Notes: a model not told the origin generated them from the letters alone. A stretch of DNA of 5,684 nt from Solirubrobacterales bacterium (GCA_015655225.1 JAATFK010000013.1:1-5684), one strand, 5' to 3'. Shown: positions 1 to 5,684, numbered from the stretch's first letter. Made by a program: numbers and translations.

Positions 1-203
1 CGATCGGCCACGAGCTGTCGCTGCGCGAGGCGGTCGGCAGAGTCTCGGCCGAGCACGTCGAGGTCTATCCGCCGGGCGTCCCGATCATCCTGGAGGGCTT
101 CCGCGTCTCCGAGGCGGCGGTGCGGTACCTGCTGGAGACGCGGGACTCCGGGGGGACGATCGTGGCGCGGGACACGTCGCTGGAGACTCTGCGCGTCCTC
201 TAG
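1..203 (+). CDS. Orn/Lys/Arg decarboxylase family protein, C-terminal end (partial)
   Basis: Only the last 66 codons are inside the window, read from base 3 to the TAG at 201-203; the 5' part lies to the left. The peptide contains a segment resembling the C-terminal domain of the PLP-dependent, aminotransferase-fold ornithine/lysine/arginine decarboxylases: a GRVSAE stretch, then VEVYPPGVPII (family form roughly YPPGIPll), then a helix ending in VRYLLE and a short glycine turn. The usual PGE after the proline-rich motif reads LEGF here. Members decarboxylate basic amino acids to polyamine precursors, but the lysine that binds PLP and the substrate-specificity residues are outside the window, so the substrate cannot be stated. 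The next gene starts 18 nt downstream on the same strand, suggesting co-transcription. The family call is fairly secure; the exact enzyme is not. Confidence 0.75.
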   Translation, partial: IGHELSLREAVGRVSAEHVEVYPPGVPIILEGFRVSEAAVRYLLETRDSGGTIVARDTSLETLRVL

Positions 204-221
204 CCGGCGTACCCTCCTGAC

Positions 222-887
222 GTGCTGGTCGACGGAACCGACATCCCCTATCGCGTGCGCCGCTCCGACCGCGCCCGCCGCGTGCGCGTCCGCGTCGACG
301 GCGTGCGCGGGGTCGAGGTCGTGCTGCCGCGTCGGGCGGCCGAGCGGGAGGCCGCCGCGGCGGTGCGGGAGCTGCGGCCGTGGATCGAGCGCAAGGTCGC
401 GGAGCTGCGGCGCACGCGGGCGCTCGTGACGGCGCGCGGCCTGACCGTGCCGTATCTGGACGAGACGCTGGAGCTGGTGCCGGAGGCGGGCCGCTCGCGG
501 GTGCATCGTCGCGGCGCGACGCTCCTCGTCCCCGACGGCGACCACCGCCCGGCGGTCGAGCGCTGGCTGCGACGCCAGGCGCGCGAGGAGGTCGCCCCGC
601 GGCTCTACCGCGCGACCCGGATCGCCGGCACGAGCTACACAGGCCTGACGATCCGCGGGCAGGCGACGCGCTGGGCGAGCTGCTCCTCGACCGGCGCGAT
701 GAGCTTCAACTGGCGGCTGCTGCTGGCGCCCTCGGCGGTGCTCGACTACGTCGTCTGGCACGAGGTCTGCCACCTCGAGGTGATGGACCACTCGCCGCGC
801 TTCTGGAGCCTGCTGGCGAGCCGCTCGCCGGACTACCGCCAGCACGCGACGTGGCTGCGGCGCAACGGCGCGTCGCTCGTCCTGTGA
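222..887 (+). CDS. YgjP-type (DUF45) zinc metallopeptidase
   Basis: This 221-residue protein matches the YgjP/DUF45 family of predicted zinc-dependent metallopeptidases, cytosolic with no signal peptide or membrane segment. Visible motifs are TRWASCSSTG at about residues 149-158 (family form usually WGSC; here W151-A152-S153-C154), then NWRLLLAP, then the zinc motif HEVCH with H180, E181 and H184, and a third histidine, H190, in DHSPRFW. This is the expected HExxH-x5-H arrangement, so the active site looks intact. The N-terminal half is Arg-rich and contains the usual RRSDRARRVRVRV strand. The GTG start at 222 is 18 nt after the preceding stop. No Shine-Dalgarno is seen (the CCTCCT just before it is in the wrong orientation), so translation may be coupled or start on a weak site. 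The TGA overlaps the next gene by 4 nt. Physiological substrate is unknown for the family. Confidence 0.87.
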   Translation: MLVDGTDIPYRVRRSDRARRVRVRVDGVRGVEVVLPRRAAEREAAAAVRELRPWIERKVAELRRTRALVTARGLTVPYLDETLELVPEAGRSRVHRRGATLLVPDGDHRPAVERWLRRQAREEVAPRLYRATRIAGTSYTGLTIRGQATRWASCSSTGAMSFNWRLLLAPSAVLDYVVWHEVCHLEVMDHSPRFWSLLASRSPDYRQHATWLRRNGASLVL

Positions 888-1726
888 GCGGCGGCAGCCC
901 CCGCGTCGGGGTCGTTGGTCACACCGAGTGGCTCGACTTCGCGGTCGTCGCCCACCTGCCGGTCGCGGGGGAGATCGTGACCGCCCACGAGCACTTCGAG
1001 GTGCCCGCCGGCGGAGGCGCGGTCGCCGCCGTGCAACTGCGCAAGCTGGCCGGAGCGGCGACCTTCCTCTGCGCCGTCGGCGAGGATCGGCTGGGGGAGC
1101 GGAGCCTCGCCGAGCTGCGCGACGAGCACGGGCTGGAGGTCCACGCGGCGCAGCGAGCGCGGCCGCAACGGCGCGCCTTCACGCACGTCGACCGCAACGC
1201 CGAGCGGACGATCACGGTGCTCGGCGAGCGGCTCGTCCCGCGCGGCGAGGACCCACTGCCGTGGAGATCGCTGGCCGACCTCGACGGGATCTACTTCACC
1301 GGCGGCGACGCGGACGCGGTCCGCGCCGCCCGCCGCGCGCCGGTGCTGGTCGCCACCTCGCGGGCGGCCGACGCGCTCGCCGAGGCGGGTGCCGAGCTGG
1401 AGGTGCTGCTCGGCAGCGCGAACGACGAGAGAGAGCGCGAGGGCGTCGAGCGGCTGCGCGGCCTGGCCCGCTGGACCGTCCTGACGCACGGCGCGCAGGG
1501 CGGGAGCTGGCAGGGCGCCGACGGCACGAGCGGCAGCTGGCCGGTCGCCCCGCCGCCGGGCGCGCCGGTCGACGCCTACGGCTGCGGCGACTCGTTCGCC
1601 GCCGGCGTCACGTACGCGCTCGCGGCCGGCCAGGACCTGCCGGCCGCGCTGGCGCTCGGCGCCCGCTGCGGCGCGTACTGCCTGACCGGCCGGGGGCCGT
1701 ACGCGGCGCAGCTGACGTTGGCGTAG
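884..1726 (+). CDS. PfkB/ribokinase-family carbohydrate or nucleoside kinase
   Basis: The 280-residue product has the ribokinase (PfkB) fold pattern. The N-terminal strand is RVGVVGHTEW, the substrate-side glycine motif PAGGGAVAAVQLRKLAG covers about residues 41-57, and the C-terminal PfkB signature is DAYGCGDSFAAG at 230-241. In that signature G233-C234-G235-D236 supplies the anion hole and catalytic base, D236. The protein is slightly shorter than typical 300-330-residue members. The Asn often found a few residues after the double glycine is not obvious. GTG at 884 is chosen because it lies in the GTGA overlap with the upstream metallopeptidase stop and because homology begins immediately. 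The open frame reaches back to 380, but that part only shadows the previous gene. Expected reaction is ATP-dependent phosphorylation of a sugar, nucleoside or similar alcohol; the substrate cannot be read from sequence. The stop codon sits in an inverted repeat shared with the converging toxin gene. Confidence 0.85.
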   Translation: MSGGSPRVGVVGHTEWLDFAVVAHLPVAGEIVTAHEHFEVPAGGGAVAAVQLRKLAGAATFLCAVGEDRLGERSLAELRDEHGLEVHAAQRARPQRRAFTHVDRNAERTITVLGERLVPRGEDPLPWRSLADLDGIYFTGGDADAVRAARRAPVLVATSRAADALAEAGAELEVLLGSANDEREREGVERLRGLARWTVLTHGAQGGSWQGADGTSGSWPVAPPPGAPVDAYGCGDSFAAGVTYALAAGQDLPAALALGARCGAYCLTGRGPYAAQLTLA

Positions 1727-1754
1727 CGGGCGCGGCGTCCGAGGACGCTACGCC
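1720..1754. terminator. Candidate bidirectional terminator hairpin at convergent gene ends
   Basis: GGCGTAGCG at 1720-1728 is exactly inverted as CGCTACGCC at 1746-1754, separated by 17 nt. The arms contain the TAG of the kinase (1724-1726) and the TAG of the minus-strand PIN toxin (1750-1748), so each gene ends in GCG TAG CG. A transcript from either strand could fold the same 9-bp GC-rich stem. There is no T-run on either side, so this would be a tail-less terminator of the sort often proposed for high-GC actinobacteria. The structure is seen; the terminator function is inferred. Confidence 0.45.
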
Positions 1755-2128
1755 GGCTCGACCACGTCGACCAGGTCGCCGACGAGCGCGAAGTCCTTCG
1801 CGTTGCGCGTCAGCAAGACGGCGTCGTGGACCTGTGCGGTGGCCGCGATCAGGAGGTCGGCATTGCGGCGGCGCGGCTGGGCTCCGCGACGGCGCACGAG
1901 CGCGGCGAGCGATCCCCAGGCACGCGCGACCGCCGCGTCGACCGGCAGCGGCGTGAAGGCGGCCTCGATCGCCGCGAGGCGTTGCGCCCGCCGGGCGCGC
2001 TCTTCGTCGTCGTCGGCCAGCAGGAGCCCGAAGTGCAATTCGCCGAGCGACACGGCGCTGATCGCCAGGTCGTACCCCTCGGGGGCCTCGCCCGCGATCA
2101 GGACCGACGTGTCGAGGATCGCCCTCAC
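1748..2128 (-). CDS. vapC: PIN-domain (VapC-like) ribonuclease toxin
   Basis: This 126-residue protein has the full PIN-domain pattern. It begins with the strand VRAILDTSVLI carrying D6, has E30 in the SLGELHFG helix, D91 in RNADLLIAATA, and the final LLTRNAKDF block with N109 and D112. These acidic residues form the Mg-binding nuclease centre in VapC toxins, which cleave tRNA or other RNAs when not held by their antitoxin. All appear present, so it is probably active. The GTG at 2128 is preferred because it overlaps the antitoxin TGA by 4 nt (GTGA) and places LDTS six residues from the start. The open frame extends upstream to 2239, but only as an Arg/Ala-rich shadow of the antitoxin. Translation is probably coupled to the antitoxin. 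It converges on the PfkB kinase with 21 nt between stop codons. Confidence 0.9.
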   Translation of the reverse strand: MRAILDTSVLIAGEAPEGYDLAISAVSLGELHFGLLLADDDEERARRAQRLAAIEAAFTPLPVDAAVARAWGSLAALVRRRGAQPRRRNADLLIAATAQVHDAVLLTRNAKDFALVGDLVDVVEPA

Positions 2129-2373
2129 GCGCTGTCGAACGGGTCGACGAGACCGGCGTCGAGCGTCGCCAGGTCCTCGGCGAGCCCGACCGGCTCGGGC
2201 GTCTGCCAGATCTGTCGCACGCGCTCGGCGGGCACCCACGTGTTGCGCGCGACCGGTCCGAGCTGGGCGACCGCTCGTCCGGCGACCGTGACGGTCAGCT
2301 CCTCGCCGGCCTCGGCGCGGCGCAGCACCTCGCCGACGTTGTTGCGCAGCTCCTTCTGGGGAATCGTGGCCAT
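2125..2373 (-). CDS. Phd/YefM-family antitoxin
   Basis: The 82-residue protein opens with MATIPQKELRNNVGEVLRRA and continues to EELTVTVAGRAVAQLGPV. This is the typical N-terminal DNA-binding half of Phd/YefM antitoxins (about residues 1-41). The remaining C-terminal part, including LAEDLATLDAGLVDPFDSA, resembles the toxin-wrapping tail, which often ends in a DPW/DPF motif. It should neutralise the PIN toxin encoded immediately downstream and repress the pair's promoter. The ATG at 2373 is the only start matching the family N-terminus. There is no strong Shine-Dalgarno; only AGG lies 5 nt upstream. A perfect 16-bp palindrome overlapping a -10-like box lies 11-26 nt upstream and is a natural operator. 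The pair sits between a citrate synthase terminator and a convergent kinase, a typical small inserted-module position. Confidence 0.88.
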   Translation of the reverse strand: MATIPQKELRNNVGEVLRRAEAGEELTVTVAGRAVAQLGPVARNTWVPAERVRQIWQTPEPVGLAEDLATLDAGLVDPFDSA

Positions 2374-2380
2374 CGAGCCT

Positions 2381-2399
2381 AAGGTAGCAGAACTGCTAC
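2381..2399 (-). promoter_or_regulatory. Candidate antitoxin-toxin promoter and autoregulatory operator
   Basis: The perfect inverted repeat GTAGCAG-AA-CTGCTAC occupies 2384-2399 (read on the plus strand). On the minus strand it runs straight into TACCTT (2386-2381), which fits the TAnnnT form of a -10 box. The implied transcription start, about 6-7 nt further on, falls at or within two bases of the antitoxin ATG (2373), suggesting a leaderless or near-leaderless mRNA. No good -35 is visible at 17-18 nt. Antitoxin binding to the dyad would block the -10. The palindrome is seen; the promoter role is inferred. Confidence 0.5.
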
Positions 2400-2427
2400 T
2401 CGCCCTGACGACGCCGTCTGACGCGTC

Positions 2428-2453
2428 GGGCACGACGCGGCCGCGTCGTGCCC
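2428..2453 (-). terminator. 26-bp perfect palindrome downstream of gltA, probable terminator
   Basis: Arms GGGCACGACGCGG (2428-2440) and CCGCGTCGTGCCC (2441-2453) are exact reverse complements with no spacer; as RNA this would fold as an 11-bp stem with a GGCC tetraloop. It lies 12 nt beyond the citrate synthase stop on that gene's strand. No T-run follows on either strand. The position and stability favour termination of gltA and insulation of the toxin-antitoxin promoter. The centre is a NotI site (GCGGCCGC). Confidence 0.65.
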
Positions 2454-2465
2454 CCTCCAAAGCGG

Positions 2466-3794
<1,329 letters not shown>

Positions 3795-3798
3795 GACT

Positions 3799-3804
3799 CT
3801 CCTC
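3799..3804 (-). promoter_or_regulatory. Ribosome-binding site of gltA
   Basis: The minus strand reads GAGGAG followed by AGTC and then the ATG at 3794. This is the clearest Shine-Dalgarno among the minus-strand genes here, and it fixes the gltA start despite the weakly conserved N-terminus. The 4-nt spacing is slightly short. Confidence 0.7.
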
Positions 3805-3811
3805 GGTGCGC

Positions 3812-3826
3812 AGTGCCTTTTGCACT
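3812..3826 (-). promoter_or_regulatory. Small inverted repeat in the gltA upstream region
   Basis: AGTGC (3812-3816) and GCACT (3822-3826) are exact inverted 5-bp arms around CTTTT, centred about 25 nt upstream of the gltA ATG. On the gltA strand the sequence is AGTGCAAAAGGCACT, A-rich in an otherwise GC-rich region. It could be an operator or a small mRNA hairpin. A TAAAAC box just upstream is a weak -10 candidate without a recognisable -35. Function is uncertain. Confidence 0.25.
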
Positions 3827-3869
3827 CGTTTTACCGGATCGGCCCCTCCGGCTCGCTTCTCCCCGCTGG

Positions 3870-3894
3870 CGCGGCGGATCAGTCGCGGCGGATC
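3870..3894. repeat. Two-copy 11-bp direct repeat
   Basis: CGCGGCGGATC occurs at 3870-3880 and again at 3884-3894, a 14-bp period, in the gap between dcd and gltA. It is seen directly but is short and GC-rich, so it may be chance or slippage. Confidence 0.5.
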
Positions 3895-3900
3895 GGCCGC
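3885..3900 (-). terminator. Weak hairpin downstream of dcd
   Basis: GCGGC (3885-3889) and GCCGC (3896-3900) can pair around a 6-nt loop, beginning 7 nt after the dcd stop on the minus strand. The stem is only 5 bp with no T-run, so termination here is doubtful and read-through into gltA remains possible. Confidence 0.22.
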
Positions 3901-3907
3901 TCGCGGG

Positions 3908-4489
3908 TCAGCTGCCGGGCGCGCGGAGGCCGTAGCGGCTCTCCGTCGCCTCGCGCTGACCCTGGTAGTGGCTGCCGAGTTTTGCACTCCCGTAGGGGCG
4001 CAGCGCCGGTGCGTCGAGCGTCATGAAGGAGAGCTGGGCGATCAGCAGGCCGGGGTAGAGCTTGATCGGGACGCGCGTGAGGTTGTTCAGCTCCAGCGTC
4101 AGCGTCCCTCTCCAGCCGGGATCGCAGAAGCCGGCGGTCGCGTGGACGATCAGGCCGAGGCGCCCGAGCGACGACTTGCCCTCGATCCGCGCGACGACGT
4201 CGTCCGGCAGCTCGACCCATTCGAGCGTGCGGCCGAGGCAGAACTCGCCGGGGTGGATCACGAACGCGTCGTCCTGATCGATCCGCACCTCCTCGGTCAG
4301 GTTCGCCGGCATCTCGCGCAGGTCGATCGAGGTGACCCGGTGGTTGTTGAAGACGCGGAAGGTGTCGCCGAGCCGCAGGTCGACGCTCGCCGGCTGCACG
4401 AGCGCGGGCTCCCACGGGTCGATGCGGATCCGTCCCTCCTCGACGAGGCGGGTGATCGTGCCGTCGGAGAGGACCGAGGTCGGCGTCAT
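3908..4489 (-). CDS. dcd: dCTP deaminase (possibly bifunctional deaminase/dUTPase)
   Basis: The 193-residue protein belongs to the trimeric dUTPase-fold dCTP deaminases, which convert dCTP to dUTP for thymidylate synthesis. Visible signatures are LVQPASVDLRLG (residues 30-41), the substrate-binding block EGKSSLGRLGL with S106, S107 and R110, then HATAGFCDPGW (116-126), and the catalytic glutamate E133 in TLTLEL. The C-terminal GSHYQGQREATESR is the lid that closes over the triphosphate. The DTFRVFNNHR segment and overall length resemble the Mycobacterium enzyme, which makes dUMP directly (deaminase plus dUTPase); bifunctionality is inference from resemblance. The ATG at 4489 gives the expected short lead-in to VLSDGTI. 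No Shine-Dalgarno precedes it. It diverges from the M24 gene across 181 bp and is followed by gltA on the same strand after 113 bp. Confidence 0.95.
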   Translation of the reverse strand: MTPTSVLSDGTITRLVEEGRIRIDPWEPALVQPASVDLRLGDTFRVFNNHRVTSIDLREMPANLTEEVRIDQDDAFVIHPGEFCLGRTLEWVELPDDVVARIEGKSSLGRLGLIVHATAGFCDPGWRGTLTLELNNLTRVPIKLYPGLLIAQLSFMTLDAPALRPYGSAKLGSHYQGQREATESRYGLRAPGS

Positions 4490-4561
4490 CGGCGGGAAGT
4501 GTGGCAGTCGCGCCGGATCGCCGCCGCGACCGTGCGATGGGCGCTCCGATCTGCGTCCAGC

Positions 4562-4574
4562 CTCGTTGCACGAG
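4562..4574. promoter_or_regulatory. Short dyad upstream of the M24 promoter
   Basis: CTCGT-TGC-ACGAG is an exact 5-bp inverted repeat with a 3-nt centre, ending 12 nt before the -35 box of the M24 gene and lying 73 nt upstream of dcd. The position would suit an activator or a shared operator for the divergent genes. The pentamer GTTGC inside it recurs at 4596-4600 and 4615-4619. Short enough to be chance. Confidence 0.25.
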
Positions 4575-4586
4575 CGACAGCCTGGA

Positions 4587-4616
4587 TTGACACCTGTTGC
4601 GAGAGGTGTTTATTGT
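4587..4616 (+). promoter_or_regulatory. Sigma70-like promoter of the M24 gene with a dyad in its spacer
   Basis: A consensus -35, TTGACA, lies at 4587-4592, and TATTGT (4611-4616, four of six matches to TATAAT, TAnnnT form) follows after 18 bp. An exact inverted repeat, ACACCT (4590-4595) and AGGTGT (4604-4609), fills the spacer and overlaps the end of the -35. That is where a repressor would occlude polymerase or a MerR-type activator would twist the DNA. The predicted start is near 4623, giving a leader of about 48 nt. The divergent region 4490-4670 holds no other recognisable gene or RNA. Confidence 0.6.
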
Positions 4617-4652
4617 TGCTTCACGCAGGAGGCAGGTCGGAGAGTTTCGGAC

Positions 4653-4659
4653 GGAGGAG
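4653..4659 (+). promoter_or_regulatory. Ribosome-binding site of the M24 gene
   Basis: GGAGGAG lies 11 nt before the ATG at 4671. It supports this start over the in-frame ATG at 4698 (codon 10), which has no Shine-Dalgarno. The spacing is somewhat long. Confidence 0.6.
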
Positions 4660-4670
4660 ACGGCAGGACC

Positions 4671-5684
4671 ATGAACATCGCTTCACGAGGCGCCTCGATG
4701 GCGGTCGACTTGGAGCAGCGCATCGACTTCGGTCGGCTGCGCGCGGACCGCCTGGCGCGGGTGCGCGCCGTGCTCGAGCGCTCGGAGCTGGGAGCGCTCC
4801 TGCTGTTCGACCAGAACAACATCCGCTACGTCACCAGCACGCACATCGGCGAGTGGGCGCGCGACAAGAGCGCGCGCTGCGTGATCGTCCCGCGCACGGG
4901 CGATCCGGTCCTGTGGGACTTCGGCTCCGCCGCCAGACACCACCAGCTGTTCGCGCCGTGGCTGCCCGAGTCGAGCTGGCGCGCCGGCGTGACCAGCATG
5001 CGCGGCGCGATGCCGCAGCAGACGGGTGTCCCGGACATCCTCGCGGGCCACATCTACGACGTGCTCGACGACCACGGGCTGGCGGACCAGCCGCTCGGGA
5101 TCGACCTGACTGACATGGAGACGCTCGCCTCCCTCAGCCGTCGCGGGATCACGACGGGCGACGCGCAGCCGGTGATGCTGGAGGCGCGCAAGATCAAGAC
5201 CGCCGACGAGATCGCGCTGCTCGACCAGGCGGCCGGGATCGTCGACGCCGTCTATGAGCAGATCTACCGCACGCTGCGGCCCGGCATCAAGGAGAGCACG
5301 ATCGTCGCGGAGGCCCAGCGGCTGCTGTTCGAGCTGGGCTCCGAGCAGGTCGAGGCGATCAACGCCGTCTCCGGCGACCGCTGCAACCCGCACCCGCACG
5401 TCTTCTCCGACCGCCTGCTGCGTCCCGGCGACCAGGCGTTCTTCGACATCATCCAAAGCTATAACGGCTATCGCACCTGCTATTACCGCACGTTCAATGT
5501 CGGTCGTGCCACCGATTCGCAGAAGGACGCCTATAAAAAGGCGCGCGAATGGATCGACGCGGCGATCGCGCTGGTGAAGCCCGGCGTCTCGACCGACAAG
5601 ATCGCCGCCTGTTGGCCCAAGGCCGAAGAGATCGGTTTCACCAGCGAGATGGAAGCCTTCGGCCTGCTCTTCGGCCATGGCCTC
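4671..5684 (+). CDS. M24-family (aminopeptidase P/creatinase fold) protein, 3' end outside window
   Basis: The first 338 codons are present. An N-terminal creatinase-type domain (about residues 20-165, with ALLLFDQNNIRYVTSTHIGEW) is followed from EARKIKTADEIALL (171-183) by the catalytic pita-bread domain. That domain shows NPHPHVFSDR (H241, H243), FFDII with D259, YYRTFNVG, and FGHGL with H336 at the window edge. D259 and H336 match usual M24 metal ligands, but C270 stands where the second metal Asp is normally found (about 11 residues after the first). The protein may therefore bind metal differently or act as something other than a prolidase; M24 also includes creatinase and the lyase DddP. 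Substrate is unknown. Only 12 of the first 261 codons end in A or T, against 16 of the last 77, so the gene is compositionally mosaic. It has its own promoter and ribosome-binding site and diverges from dcd. Confidence 0.85.
   Translation, partial: MNIASRGASMAVDLEQRIDFGRLRADRLARVRAVLERSELGALLLFDQNNIRYVTSTHIGEWARDKSARCVIVPRTGDPVLWDFGSAARHHQLFAPWLPESSWRAGVTSMRGAMPQQTGVPDILAGHIYDVLDDHGLADQPLGIDLTDMETLASLSRRGITTGDAQPVMLEARKIKTADEIALLDQAAGIVDAVYEQIYRTLRPGIKESTIVAEAQRLLFELGSEQVEAINAVSGDRCNPHPHVFSDRLLRPGDQAFFDIIQSYNGYRTCYYRTFNVGRATDSQKDAYKKAREWIDAAIALVKPGVSTDKIAACWPKAEEIGFTSEMEAFGLLFGHGL

Noticed and set aside
211..220. CCTCCT just before the metallopeptidase GTG as a ribosome-binding site
   Set aside because: It has the sequence of anti-Shine-Dalgarno, not Shine-Dalgarno, on the coding strand, so it cannot pair with 16S rRNA.
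380..883. N-terminal extension of the PfkB kinase back to 380
   Set aside because: The extra 168 residues are an Arg/Ala/Gly-rich shadow of the metallopeptidase. Kinase homology begins right after the GTG at 884, in a classic GTGA overlap.
2129..2239. Upstream start for the PIN toxin at 2239
   Set aside because: The added residues are an Arg-rich out-of-frame copy of the antitoxin gene. PIN domains normally start a few residues before the LDTS strand, which matches the GTG at 2128.
3806..5113. Plus-strand open frame (435 codons) spanning dcd, the intergenic region and the M24 start
   Set aside because: It crosses two well-supported genes and a promoter, has no start signal and no coherent motif; a GC-rich shadow.
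4683..5678. Minus-strand open frame (331 codons) opposite the M24 gene
   Set aside because: Antisense composition typical of GC-rich DNA. The plus strand shows conserved M24 motifs, a promoter and a Shine-Dalgarno.
4671..5684. Naming the M24 gene as the DMSP lyase DddP or as creatinase
   Set aside because: The fold family fits, but the ligand spacing does not clearly match DddP and substrate residues near the C-terminus lie outside the window, so a specific enzyme name is not supported.

Overview
The window is very GC-rich with almost exclusively G/C-ending codons, short intergenic gaps and start/stop overlaps. The gene set and protein resemblances (Actinobacteria-like citrate synthase, a dCTP deaminase resembling the Mycobacterium Dcd type, a Phd/PIN toxin-antitoxin pair) point to a high-GC actinobacterium. 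Occasional AGA and ATA codons in gltA would fit a Thermoleophilia/Solirubrobacterales lineage, but that placement is inference.

Layout. Bases 1-1726 (+ strand) hold three tightly packed genes, probably one transcript: the 3' end of an Orn/Lys/Arg-decarboxylase-family gene, a YgjP-type zinc metallopeptidase (222-887) and a PfkB/ribokinase-family sugar or nucleoside kinase (884-1726, 4-nt overlap). They converge on a minus-strand toxin-antitoxin pair: a Phd/YefM-like antitoxin (2125-2373) followed, with a 4-nt overlap, by a PIN-domain toxin (1748-2128). The two converging genes end inside one 9-bp inverted repeat. Upstream of the antitoxin lie a perfect palindrome overlapping a -10-like box and, beyond it, a 26-bp perfect palindrome that looks like the citrate synthase terminator. 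Citrate synthase gltA (2466-3794, -) and dCTP deaminase dcd (3908-4489, -) follow. A 181-bp divergent intergenic region then carries a good sigma70-like promoter with a dyad in its spacer. It drives an M24-family (aminopeptidase P/creatinase-fold) gene that runs off the right edge (4671-5684+).

Function. Most of this is ordinary housekeeping: TCA-cycle entry (GltA), dUMP/dUTP supply (Dcd), and a small toxin-antitoxin module in the gap between two unrelated transcription units. I see no RNA gene, CRISPR array, insertion sequence or phage gene, and no convincing previously undescribed multi-gene system. The points most worth a second look are all in or near the M24 gene: an abrupt change of codon usage near 5454, a Cys where the family normally has its second metal-binding Asp, and a dyad placed between -35 and -10. 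The paired stop codons inside one hairpin at 1720-1754 are also worth checking.
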